Shown here piece after piece: positions 1 through 6,319 of a DNA stretch of 8,131 bases. The notes below the pieces were generated by a model. The model saw only the letters and a list, made by a program, of their open reading frames with translations, searched no databases and was not told the origin of the DNA. The stretch covers positions 1-8,131 of the forward strand of contig JAFARV010000486.1 in the NCBI GenBank assembly GCA_019245255.1. Reading direction: 5' to 3'. Made by a program: the position numbers and the translations under genes. Numbering within the stretch: position 1 is the first letter of the stretch; the number at the start of each line of letters is the position of its first letter. Origin of the DNA: Acidobacteriaceae bacterium. Lineage in GTDB: Bacteria; Acidobacteriota; Terriglobia; Bryobacterales; Bryobacteraceae.

Positions 1-453
1 AACAGCGACGGTACGCTCGCGACTAAGACGGATGCGAAATCGCAGCAGGTTCAATATAGCTATGACATCTACGGCCGGCTGATCCAGATCTCGCGCGGCA
101 AACTGGTGAACGGCACATTCAATGAGGATGTGACGCAGCGGACCACGCTCACCTACGACGGCACGAACGGCGGGTTCTCATCGAACACCGCGGGACGCGT
201 GTCGGAGGTGCAGTATTCAGGCCCACACGGCCTGCAGTTTGCGGAACTCTACAGCTATCATGCGGCGGGCGGCGTTACGGCCAAGCGGCTGAACGTTTCG
301 GGCGCGGCCCTGGGCTCATACTCGCCCAATCTCGAAGCCGACTACGCCTACGACAGCACCGGCGGGATCACCAGTGTGCAGTACCCGTTTGCGCAGTGGC
401 AGAACGGAGCGGTGACCACGGCCGGCCCGCAATACACTTATGGATACCTATGA
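1..453 (+). CDS. Rhs/YD-repeat protein, internal fragment, cut by insertion
   Basis: The frame is open from base 1, so the start lies outside the window. The translation is typical YD-repeat sequence: YSYDIYGRLIQISRG near 58-102, AYDSTGGITSVQYP near 340-390, then QYTYGY ending at 447. Such repeats build the hollow beta-barrel cocoon of Rhs and Tc-toxin proteins, which encloses a C-terminal toxin. After codon 445-447 the reading frame enters foreign DNA and stops at TGA 451-453, adding only one foreign residue. The natural continuation appears at 2482 (YDAMYRL), in the same frame, because the intervening 2034 bp is a multiple of three. Bases 163-301 are repeated almost exactly at 7993-8131. 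The family call is firm. Whether this truncated product is made is unknown. Confidence 0.85.
   Translation, partial: NSDGTLATKTDAKSQQVQYSYDIYGRLIQISRGKLVNGTFNEDVTQRTTLTYDGTNGGFSSNTAGRVSEVQYSGPHGLQFAELYSYHAAGGVTAKRLNVSGAALGSYSPNLEADYAYDSTGGITSVQYPFAQWQNGAVTTAGPQYTYGYL
163..301 (+). repeat. Direct repeat partner of the third Rhs fragment
   Basis: This segment of the first rhs fragment is repeated at 7993-8131 with five mismatches in 139 bases, so the two copies are much closer than the 2653/4673 pair. Confidence 0.9.
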
Positions 454-458
454 TTGTG
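450..458 (+). repeat. Left arm of 9-bp inverted pair bounding the inserted DNA
   Basis: ATGATTGTG here is the exact reverse complement of CACAATCAT at 2467-2475. The pair sits at the two points where rhs similarity stops (447) and resumes (2482), so it probably marks the ends of an outer inserted element. The rhs codon TAC occurs on both sides (445-447 and 2482-2484), which could be a 3-bp target duplication. The arms are short, so this is suggestive only. Confidence 0.45.
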
Positions 459-649
459 TCAACTGAAAAGTTGACAATCGTCGAAAAATGTAAGCTGCGC
501 GAGTGCTGCGAAGCACAAAGCGGCTTTCCCGTAATTGGAAAAAAGCGCGAGACGGGCGGCGGTCAAGGCCGGCGGAGCCGCACCTTTGGTGCTTGGCCTT
601 GACGGCCAATAGCCCGGATCGCGCTAAGCGGGAAAGCGGGAAAGCCGCT
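457..649. other. Non-coding, highly self-complementary region, possible structured RNA
   Basis: No convincing gene lies here. The stretch folds on paper into nested helices. A hairpin at 457-476 has an 8-bp stem and a GAAA loop. A hairpin at 503-516 has a 5-bp stem and a GCGA loop; both loops fit the GNRA class. A long arm closes with 13 bp (519-531 with 637-649) and continues inward with 7 bp (544-550 with 619-625), 5 bp (553-557 with 612-616), 3 bp (558-560 with 605-607) and 9 bp (562-570 with 595-603). It ends in a small hairpin, 580-584 with 588-592. The pairings are perfect within each helix. GNRA loops and nested helices favour RNA, but a DNA palindrome used as an insertion target is also possible. 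I cannot assign a known RNA class or a strand. Confidence 0.5.
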
Positions 650-660
650 GTCACTTACTT

Positions 661-892
661 ATCAACTTAGTTACTATTCGGCTGGTTACGAGCAGCGGAC
701 ACAAAACGTCCCTGACCGCCGCCGCGCTGCTCAGGCGAGGAAAGGGCGTGATTGTTCGCGGCGGCCTGAAAAACCACGCAATTAGACGAGCTATACGCAA
801 TCGCCGAGGGTCGGGTAGGCATTCCTGGTCCCCCCTTTTGAGCACGCGACAGGGTCACTATAAGTAAATCGATGGTTCCAACTTACACGCAC
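661..892 (-). ncRNA. Candidate guide (bridge/seeker) RNA region of the IS110-family element
   Basis: IS110/IS1111 recombinases use an element-encoded RNA that recognises target and donor DNA; in IS1111-type elements it lies downstream of the transposase. This 232-bp non-coding stretch occupies that place. It contains complementary segments 690-697 with 725-732 (8 bp), 719-726 with 757-764 (8 bp, an alternative to the first), 697-700 with 708-711, and 746-750 with 775-779. Near the transposase end, 860-867 (ATAAGTAA) is the exact complement of 655-662 at the element border, and ACTTAC recurs at 881-886 and 891-896. These could be guide segments, but short matches can arise by chance. RNA ends are not determinable. 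Confidence 0.35.
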
Positions 893-2170
893 TTACTCGG
901 AACTCCGCCGCACCCGGTGCGATTTTCGGATGCAAGCGGCGTAAGCGGTCACACCATGTTGCGCCAGCATAGCTTCCTCTCCCGGCGAGAAGGCCGCGAG
1001 CGCAGGCAGCTGCTCACCGGCGTAAATCTGATCCAGCGACGGAAGCGCACGCGTGCGCGCCCCCGAGCCATAATGGGCCGGGCGGGCTTGGCCTTTGGCG
1101 AAACCGCCTTTCCGCCTCTTGCCTGTGGCACGCACACGCAGCCGGCTGAGCTTGGCTTGTACCGTCTTGGGCTGCGCATAGCGGTACGGCTCGTTGTTCT
1201 TAAGCATGTGCCAGGCAATGGTGACCAGCTTGCGCGCGGTGGCCACCACCGCGACATTGCGGTTCTTGCGCTTGAGCAGGCGGCGGAAGAACACGCCCAG
1301 CGGCCCGGGATGACGCGCCACCTGCTGGGCCGCCTGTACCAGCATCCAGCGTGCGTGACTCGCGCCCTGTTTGGTGATGCGGCCGTGATAACAGTGATGG
1401 CCCGATTGCCGGGTGGAAGGCACTAAGCCAAGGTAAGCGGCCGCCTTGTCCGGGTTGGCGAAGCGGCTGACATCGCCCAGGGCCGCCAGCACCGTCTGCG
1501 CCACCGTGACATCCACACCGGGCAACGTCAGCAGCAGTTTCATTTCCGGCTGCTGGTAGGCGGCTTCGGCCAACTCCTGGTCGAGTTCGGCGATCTGCTG
1601 TTCGATCAGCGCGAGCATACCCAACTGGCGGCCGAGTGTAGCGGCGCTTTCCGCATCGAGCGCCAACCTCTCGAGCCAAATGCGGCCGCGCTGGCTGAAC
1701 AGATCCTGCACCGGCGGCTGCAGCAAGCGCTGCTGCAACACGGCGTGGATGCGGTTCTTGACGCGCGTGCGGTCCGCGCTCAAGTTAGCGCGCTCGCTGG
1801 AGCGCTGGCGCATGCGGCGGGTTTCTGCTTCCGGCATCCACACGCGCGGCAGGTAATCGCAGCGCAGCAGTTGCGCCAATACGAGCGCATCCACACGATC
1901 CGTCTTGATCTTGGCTTCAGCAATCGCTCGTGTGCGCAACGGGTTCGACACCACCACTTCTTTAACCAGCGGCGCCAGGATCCCCGCAATCGCCCAGCTG
2001 TTGGTGGTCGCCTCCAGCGCCACCCGGCAGTCACTCAGATGCCGGCGCGCAAACTCCTCCAGTTTCTCGCCTTCGGTGGCCAGCCGCTGACGCAGCAGTA
2101 CCGCCCCGGTTTCCTCCACCACCACGGCTTCTACTTCTTTCTTGTGCACATCCAGTCCGGCAAAGCGCAT
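893..2170 (-). CDS. IS110-family transposase (DEDD recombinase)
   Basis: This 425-residue protein carries out excision and insertion of its element. The N-terminal RuvC-like DEDD domain shows D7 in GLDVHK, E53 in ALEATTNSW, and D91 and D94 in KTDRVDA. A central helical stretch (about 115-210) precedes the C-terminal Tnp domain, with LPGV at 216-219, the conserved AAAYLGLVPSTRQSG block (243-257) and the serine S271 in KQGASHARW, expected to be the nucleophile. All expected catalytic residues are present, so the enzyme looks intact. The tail beyond about residue 335 is basic and somewhat long for the family. The ATG at 2170 is chosen because the GLDVHK motif starts at residue 5 and GGAGG lies 11 bp upstream. 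The gene runs opposite to rhs. Confidence 0.93.
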   Translation of the reverse strand: MRFAGLDVHKKEVEAVVVEETGAVLLRQRLATEGEKLEEFARRHLSDCRVALEATTNSWAIAGILAPLVKEVVVSNPLRTRAIAEAKIKTDRVDALVLAQLLRCDYLPRVWMPEAETRRMRQRSSERANLSADRTRVKNRIHAVLQQRLLQPPVQDLFSQRGRIWLERLALDAESAATLGRQLGMLALIEQQIAELDQELAEAAYQQPEMKLLLTLPGVDVTVAQTVLAALGDVSRFANPDKAAAYLGLVPSTRQSGHHCYHGRITKQGASHARWMLVQAAQQVARHPGPLGVFFRRLLKRKNRNVAVVATARKLVTIAWHMLKNNEPYRYAQPKTVQAKLSRLRVRATGKRRKGGFAKGQARPAHYGSGARTRALPSLDQIYAGEQLPALAAFSPGEEAMLAQHGVTAYAACIRKSHRVRRSSE

Positions 2171-2181
2171 AATAGAAACAA

Positions 2182-2186
2182 CCTCC
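2182..2186 (-). promoter_or_regulatory. Ribosome binding site of the IS110 transposase
   Basis: On the minus strand this reads GGAGG, 11 nt before the ATG at 2168-2170. It supports the start chosen for the transposase. The spacing is slightly long. Confidence 0.5.
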
Positions 2187-2215
2187 AGGTTCCGGAGAGC
2201 AGAGGCGACTTACTT

Positions 2216-2481
2216 AAGGGCAAAACGGTAACTACCTATTCGAGCTCACAGCTCAACCGGGTGGACCAGAGGGGCGGCCACTTACGACAGCGGGTTCGAA
2301 ACCCATACCTATACCCGGCCGGCCCCAAGGTGTTCGGCCCTGCTCTCCCGGCTTGGTCCACGCTTCACACCTTGTCCCAAGCCCGGTAGCTTTCAGTAGA
2401 TCGCATCGCCTGCCGCGCTTCCTCTTCCACCAAAACTGCGCCGCCGCGGGCGCGCTGCTCTCTACTCACAATCATGCCCGG
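2216..2481. other. Right part of the inserted DNA: non-coding, partly self-complementary
   Basis: This lies between the IS110 border and the point where rhs resumes. It holds perfect complementary pairs: 2242-2246 with 2250-2254, 2261-2268 with 2354-2361, 2292-2296 with 2300-2304 (GGGTT/AACCC), 2326-2333 with 2367-2374, and 2350-2356 with 2377-2383. The last two are interleaved, so they would form a pseudoknot if both paired, and 2350-2356 also overlaps the 2354-2361 arm, so they cannot all form together. A competing reading is that 2219-2266 is a decayed YD repeat (TTYSSSQLNRV in the plus frame starting at 2219). No intact gene is seen apart from the extension of the downstream rhs frame. 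Confidence 0.4.
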
Positions 2482-4098
2482 TACGACGCCATGTACCGGC
2501 TGAACACCATGACCGGTCCGAACAGTCAAACGCTAGTGAGCGGGGTCAGTTACGGTCCGGCGAACCAGATGCTGCAACTCAACGCGGCAGCCTTCACCGA
2601 GACACGTTCCTACAATGCGAATCTGCAGATGACCGAGCTGGTATCGGGCGCGAATGTTCACTTCAAGTACAACTACTCCGCGACGCAGAACAACGGCCGC
2701 ATTCTGTCGCAGACGGACGTCATCAGTGGCGAGACGATTACCTATTCGTACGATTCGCTGAATCGCCTAATCCAGGCAAACGGCACCGGCGACCCGACCG
2801 GTAACTGGAGTCAGCAGTTCAGCTATGACGGTTTCGGAAATCTGATCCAGAAAATCGGCGCGGCCGCCCCGAGCAATACGGCGCTGAGTACCGATCCGAC
2901 AACAAACCGCCTGAACGCCAACGGGGCGCAGTACGACAACAACGGCAATCTGACCGCGTTAGGGACCGGTTCATTTGCTGCTGCATACACCTACGACATC
3001 GAGAACCGGATGACCGTCGCAGTCCCGGCTCCCGGCGGCAATCAGGTGCTGTATGGCTACGATTCGTCGAACCAGCGGATTTATCAGGGCACTTACAACG
3101 CTTCAACGCAAACTTATTCGAACGAGCAGCTCTATTTCTACGGGATTGACGGCAAGAAACTGGCCGTGTATTCCGTCCAGAGCTCCGGAACAGTCACTTT
3201 AAGCTGCACGACCACAAATATCTGGTTCGCCGGCCGCCTGCTCACTCCTGAAGATAGGCTCCAATCACGAGGCAAATACTTTCCGTATGGCGAAGATCGC
3301 TACAATCCAACACCGGCCAATCCATCCAACGATCAGGAGAAATTCGCGACTTACACGCGCGATTCGGCGACGCTGCTCGATTACGCCTACCAGCGGTACT
3401 ACAACAGCCAGTTAGGGCGGTTCCATACGGTCGACCCGGATTCCGGAAGTGCGAGGCTGTATGCGCCGCAAAGTTGGAATCGATACGGGTATGCAGTACA
3501 AGATCCAACCAACTACACTGATAGCAGCGGACTTGCAGTTACCTGCTTCATCAAGAGCAACGGAGCCTTTACTTGCGTGGATAATGTGCCACCTGTCGGC
3601 GGTGATCCCGGGGGTGGGGGCGGCATTACTCCAACTGGTCAACAGCCGCCACAGAAGCCTACGCCGACGGAGCCAGGTCCCACAGACCCGGGACCACCGC
3701 CCTGTGGAATGAAATACTACAACTTCTTCAACCTGATGGTGCCGTTTGCGAACCAACTTGCTCAGAAATGGAATACCGATCCCAATTTCATTTTGGCTCT
3801 ATCAGCATACGAAAGCGGCTGGGATCCCATATACGCTGGATCGAGTCACAAGGCTCCAATAAATAATCCTTATGGCCTGACGCAAGCTGGCGGGAACGAT
3901 CTGACATTCAAGTCACTTCAGGACGCGACCAATTACTGGTCCAACAATGACGGTCAATATATCAAGGGCGACCAGAACATTGCCAAGTTTGCGAAGGATC
4001 TCCAGCCTCACTACAATACAGCCAATCCAGCTTGGCAAAATACCCTTGTGAGCGTGTACAACGCCGAATTACGTTTGAGGAAACAATGCGGGCAGTAA
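2353..4098 (+). CDS. Rhs core with C-terminal module 1, predicted peptidoglycan-hydrolase toxin
   Basis: The rhs frame resumes at 2482 (YDAMYRL, residue 44). It runs through YD repeats and the Rhs core signature (YAYQRYYNSQLGRFHTVDP, then NRYGYAVQDP and SSGL near residue 394). The first 43 residues, from TTG 2353, are inserted DNA without similarity to Rhs; the first in-frame ATG is 2491, and no ribosome site supports either start. A glycine/proline-rich linker (about 414-455) leads to a roughly 130-residue tip. There ALSAYESGWDP followed by NNPYGLTQAGG resembles the active-site region of glucosaminidase/lysozyme-like enzymes, with E487 the candidate catalytic acid. Cysteines 451 and 579 bracket the tip and could form a disulfide. 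An exported partner at 4086 fits a periplasmic target. The core boundary has DSSG instead of the usual DPxG. The fragment is cut from its upstream half by the insertion. Confidence 0.8.
   Translation: MVHASHLVPSPVAFSRSHRLPRFLFHQNCAAAGALLSTHNHARYDAMYRLNTMTGPNSQTLVSGVSYGPANQMLQLNAAAFTETRSYNANLQMTELVSGANVHFKYNYSATQNNGRILSQTDVISGETITYSYDSLNRLIQANGTGDPTGNWSQQFSYDGFGNLIQKIGAAAPSNTALSTDPTTNRLNANGAQYDNNGNLTALGTGSFAAAYTYDIENRMTVAVPAPGGNQVLYGYDSSNQRIYQGTYNASTQTYSNEQLYFYGIDGKKLAVYSVQSSGTVTLSCTTTNIWFAGRLLTPEDRLQSRGKYFPYGEDRYNPTPANPSNDQEKFATYTRDSATLLDYAYQRYYNSQLGRFHTVDPDSGSARLYAPQSWNRYGYAVQDPTNYTDSSGLAVTCFIKSNGAFTCVDNVPPVGGDPGGGGGITPTGQQPPQKPTPTEPGPTDPGPPPCGMKYYNFFNLMVPFANQLAQKWNTDPNFILALSAYESGWDPIYAGSSHKAPINNPYGLTQAGGNDLTFKSLQDATNYWSNNDGQYIKGDQNIAKFAKDLQPHYNTANPAWQNTLVSVYNAELRLRKQCGQ
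2467..2475 (-). repeat. Right arm of 9-bp inverted pair bounding the inserted DNA
   Basis: CACAATCAT, the reverse complement of 450-458. Rhs coding similarity resumes seven bases later at 2482. Confidence 0.45.
2653..3436 (+). repeat. Rhs core direct repeat, copy 1
   Basis: This stretch matches 4673-5453 in the same orientation, from AATGTTCAC to the VDP/IDP codons of the core. One codon is missing in the second copy near 5215. By hand count the first 228 bp differ at about 30 positions. Beyond the repeat, the two proteins keep only scattered core residues up to the DxxG boundary and then become unrelated. Recombination between the copies would remove about 2 kb containing CT1 and the gene at 4086. 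Confidence 0.9.
4077..4081 (+). promoter_or_regulatory. Ribosome binding site of the CT1 partner gene
   Basis: GAGGA lies inside the end of the rhs coding region, four bases before ATG 4086. It decides the start in favour of 4086 over the earlier in-frame codon at 4032. Confidence 0.6.
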
Positions 4099-4655
4099 GT
4101 GGCACCATCAAACTTCTGGCGGCTTGTGCAGCCTTGGGCATCTCATACTGCCAACCGCAGGCCGGAGTGCAATTGGAGAAAGTCCGTGGCAGATACACGA
4201 ATACCGCATATCTCTACTCGGTTGTTGTGCCCCCTTCGGTAGCTGGGTACAGAAATGCCGCTCCAGCCCCGAATCACGGATTCGGAATCGACCTCGAGAC
4301 AGATCGCTCTCACATTTGGGTCGACGGTTCTTTTGATGTTCTTGATCTCCGCACTTCAGAAGCGATAGCAGCTGATACCGCCAAGACATTTTACGAAACG
4401 GATGGCCTGTCCCTTGTAAAGGACACCGCCATGACACTGTCTGGAATTCCCGCAAGAGAATTGACAATGCAGAGCGACAAACCACATGCCAAGCTCGGAT
4501 TTTCTCATTGCGTCGTCGCCGCTCGGCCACTGCCCGGGCGGCCCGTCGGAATTGTTTACACGATTTGTCTTCAAGGACGTGCGGATAACGACACTGCTGA
4601 AAACGTCTTTGGGAGCTTGGTGCGGTCATTCCAAACTATCGATCTGCCGGAGTGA
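4086..4655 (+). CDS. Small exported protein, candidate immunity protein for CT1
   Basis: This is a 189-residue protein with a Sec-type N-terminus: basic start MRAVSGTIK, hydrophobic 10-21, possible cleavage near PQA-G at 26-27. C22 is preceded by ISY, not a good lipobox. I do not recognise the mature domain. Its pattern (SGIPARELTMQ, then GIVYTICLQG, ending VFGSLVRSFQTI) recalls small PsbP/DcrB-like beta-rich periplasmic proteins, which is a weak impression. The ATG overlaps the last 13 bp of rhs-CT1, so the two are probably translated together. The position directly after a toxin tip, with export, suggests it neutralises a cell-wall-degrading CT1 in the periplasm; this is inference from context. 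Its stop overlaps the GTG that opens the next rhs fragment. Confidence 0.75.
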   Translation: MRAVSGTIKLLAACAALGISYCQPQAGVQLEKVRGRYTNTAYLYSVVVPPSVAGYRNAAPAPNHGFGIDLETDRSHIWVDGSFDVLDLRTSEAIAADTAKTFYETDGLSLVKDTAMTLSGIPARELTMQSDKPHAKLGFSHCVVAARPLPGRPVGIVYTICLQGRADNDTAENVFGSLVRSFQTIDLPE

Positions 4656-6274
4656 GAAGGCGGCTGGGGGGGAATGTTCACTTCAAGTACAACTACTCCG
4701 CGACGCAGAACAACGGGCGCATCCTGTCGCAAACGGACGTCGTGAGCGGGGAAACGATTACCTATTCATATGATTCGCTGAATCGGTTGATTCAGGCGAG
4801 CGGTACCGGCGATCCGACCGGCAACTGGTCCCAGCAATTTACGTATGACGGTTTCAGAAACCTGATCCAGAAAATCGGCGCAGCCGCACCGAGCAATACG
4901 GCGCTGAGCACCGATCCGACAACCAATCGCCTGAACGCCAACGGAGCGCAATACGACAACAACGGCAACCTGACCGCTCTCGGAACCGGCTCATTCGCCG
5001 CTGCGTACATATATGACATCGAGAACCGGATGACTGTTGCCGTGCCAGCACCCGGCGGCAACCTGGTGCTGTATGGCTATGACTCGTCCAATCAGAGGAT
5101 CTATCAAGGCACTTACAACGCTGCGACACAGACTTACTCGAACGAGCAGTTATACTTCTACGGGATCGACGGCAAGAAACTGGCGGTGTACTCAATCCAG
5201 AATTCGGGAGCAACGATATCGTGCACAACCACGAATATCTGGTTTGCTGGGCGATTGCTGACGCCTGAAGATAGGCTCCAGTCGCGAGGCAAGTATTTCC
5301 CGTACGGCGAAGATCGCTACAATCCAACACCGGCAAATCCTTCCAACGATCAGGAGAAATTTGCGACTTACACCCGCGATTCGGCAACTTTACTGGATTA
5401 CGCCTATCAGCGCTACTACAACAGCCAGTTAGAAAGGTTTCATACAATCGATCCGTATCCTGAAAGCACGTATCTACGTTTGCCCCAAACCTGGAATCGT
5501 TATGGGTATTCCATGGGCGAACCGATCAATGACTTTGACCCTGATGGACTCTCGCTCATCCCGATCAGTACTTCACCCACACCGACATGTCTTGACGATG
5601 TCTTGCAGGAGGTAGTTGGGGGCGACACTCAGGCCGCAGTGGATGCGCACTTCAACTCCAACAACAATCTAGGAATGCTGCAGCTCGTTACTTGGTTCGA
5701 ATGGGAGGCACCATCCGTACCGGCAAATGACGCGGTGTGGCGAGACATAGCTGCTTCATACGTAAATCAGTGGCAGGCACCTGCCAACATCAAGAGTGCG
5801 CTACATCTGCCCTCTGGAAGCTTGGTTAATGTGCTACACGCTCAAAGCAGCGTCTTTTCAACGTCAGGATCATTCAATACGTTCATGAATGGACTGTACA
5901 CTCAACTAAACTACGATCCTACAAAGTCCGCATATGCGAAAGAAGTGTGCAGCGGAATGATTAGTGCCTTCCTGGATGCACAAGCAGTTTACAATGCGGC
6001 GAGCTTTAATCCGAATGGTCCTTTTGTTTTCAGGTCCGGCACTGGCCAGACGCCAAGTTACACATATCCCCTTATAAATTATTACTCAGGTTACGGGGTA
6101 CAAATCAATGGCACGCAGGTGCTTTGGAGATTCTGGGGTTTTGGTAATCTGCCAAAGCCATCATCGCCTGCTGGACCGCCCGGGCCACCAACATCGCCTC
6201 CTCCTTCCCCAGCGCCGCACGCCCCGGTGCCAGGGCCGAATCCGCGGCCGGTATCGAAGCCGCCATTGACCTAA
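4652..6274 (+). CDS. Displaced Rhs core fragment with C-terminal module 2, unknown toxin
   Basis: From residue 8 onward this repeats the 3' half of the rhs core at 2653-3436, with few amino-acid changes, and ends with a canonical boundary DPDGL at 296-300. The upstream YD repeats are absent, as in orphan rhs tips. The 240-residue tip (301-540) is unrelated to CT1. It has no motif I recognise, two cysteines (in PTCLDD and KEVCSG) and a final 40 residues that are 19 prolines. A proline-rich stretch normally links core and toxin, so its place at the very end is odd and may mean a lost downstream domain. The only start is GTG 4652, overlapping the previous stop as GTGA, followed by seven G at 4666-4672. 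It may be translated by coupling or be a silent cassette. Confidence 0.75.
   Translation: MRRRLGGNVHFKYNYSATQNNGRILSQTDVVSGETITYSYDSLNRLIQASGTGDPTGNWSQQFTYDGFRNLIQKIGAAAPSNTALSTDPTTNRLNANGAQYDNNGNLTALGTGSFAAAYIYDIENRMTVAVPAPGGNLVLYGYDSSNQRIYQGTYNAATQTYSNEQLYFYGIDGKKLAVYSIQNSGATISCTTTNIWFAGRLLTPEDRLQSRGKYFPYGEDRYNPTPANPSNDQEKFATYTRDSATLLDYAYQRYYNSQLERFHTIDPYPESTYLRLPQTWNRYGYSMGEPINDFDPDGLSLIPISTSPTPTCLDDVLQEVVGGDTQAAVDAHFNSNNNLGMLQLVTWFEWEAPSVPANDAVWRDIAASYVNQWQAPANIKSALHLPSGSLVNVLHAQSSVFSTSGSFNTFMNGLYTQLNYDPTKSAYAKEVCSGMISAFLDAQAVYNAASFNPNGPFVFRSGTGQTPSYTYPLINYYSGYGVQINGTQVLWRFWGFGNLPKPSSPAGPPGPPTSPPPSPAPHAPVPGPNPRPVSKPPLT
4673..5453 (+). repeat. Rhs core direct repeat, copy 2
   Basis: Second copy of 2653-3436. 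The 5' junction is abrupt: after the G-run at 4666-4672 the sequence matches the main gene from AATGTTCAC onward. Confidence 0.9.
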
Positions 6275-6319
6275 ATCGTGTGGACGAGGGGATGCGTGCC
6301 GCGAATCTTACTGCTAATA

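Larger units (their letters stand above)
653..2215 (-). mobile_element. IS110-family insertion sequence
   Basis: The element is defined by the IS110-type transposase at 893-2170 and by an 8-bp direct repeat, ACTTACTT, at 653-660 and 2208-2215. IS110 elements characteristically lack clear terminal inverted repeats and share a short core at both ends, which fits. With these borders one unit is about 1555 bp, a normal family length. Only about 45 bp precede the transposase start and about 232 bp follow its stop. A long non-coding end downstream of the transposase is the arrangement of the IS1111 subgroup rather than IS110 proper. Borders are inferred from the repeat alone. An alternative is that the whole 448-2481 insert is one element, but it would be long for the family. 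Confidence 0.65.

Noticed and set aside
457..649. Intrinsic transcription terminator
   Set aside because: The long hairpin is not followed on either strand by a T-run next to the stem.
457..892. OMEGA/HEARO RNA of an IscB or TnpB element
   Set aside because: No IscB- or TnpB-like gene is present, and the sequence shows no similarity I can recall.
872..1426. Plus-strand open frame of 184 residues
   Set aside because: It lies opposite the intact transposase, is arginine/histidine-rich, has no recognisable domain, and is explained as its antisense shadow.
2292..2304. GGGTTCGAAACCC resembling a tRNA T-arm
   Set aside because: The stem is only partly T-arm-like, and no acceptor, anticodon or D-arm can be fitted upstream.
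1745..2389. Plus-strand open frame of 214 residues
   Set aside because: Most of it is antisense to the transposase, and it runs on into non-coding DNA without a domain.
450..2475. Group I or group II intron interrupting rhs
   Set aside because: I found no recognisable domain V, no group I core sequences and no reverse transcriptase or homing endonuclease gene.
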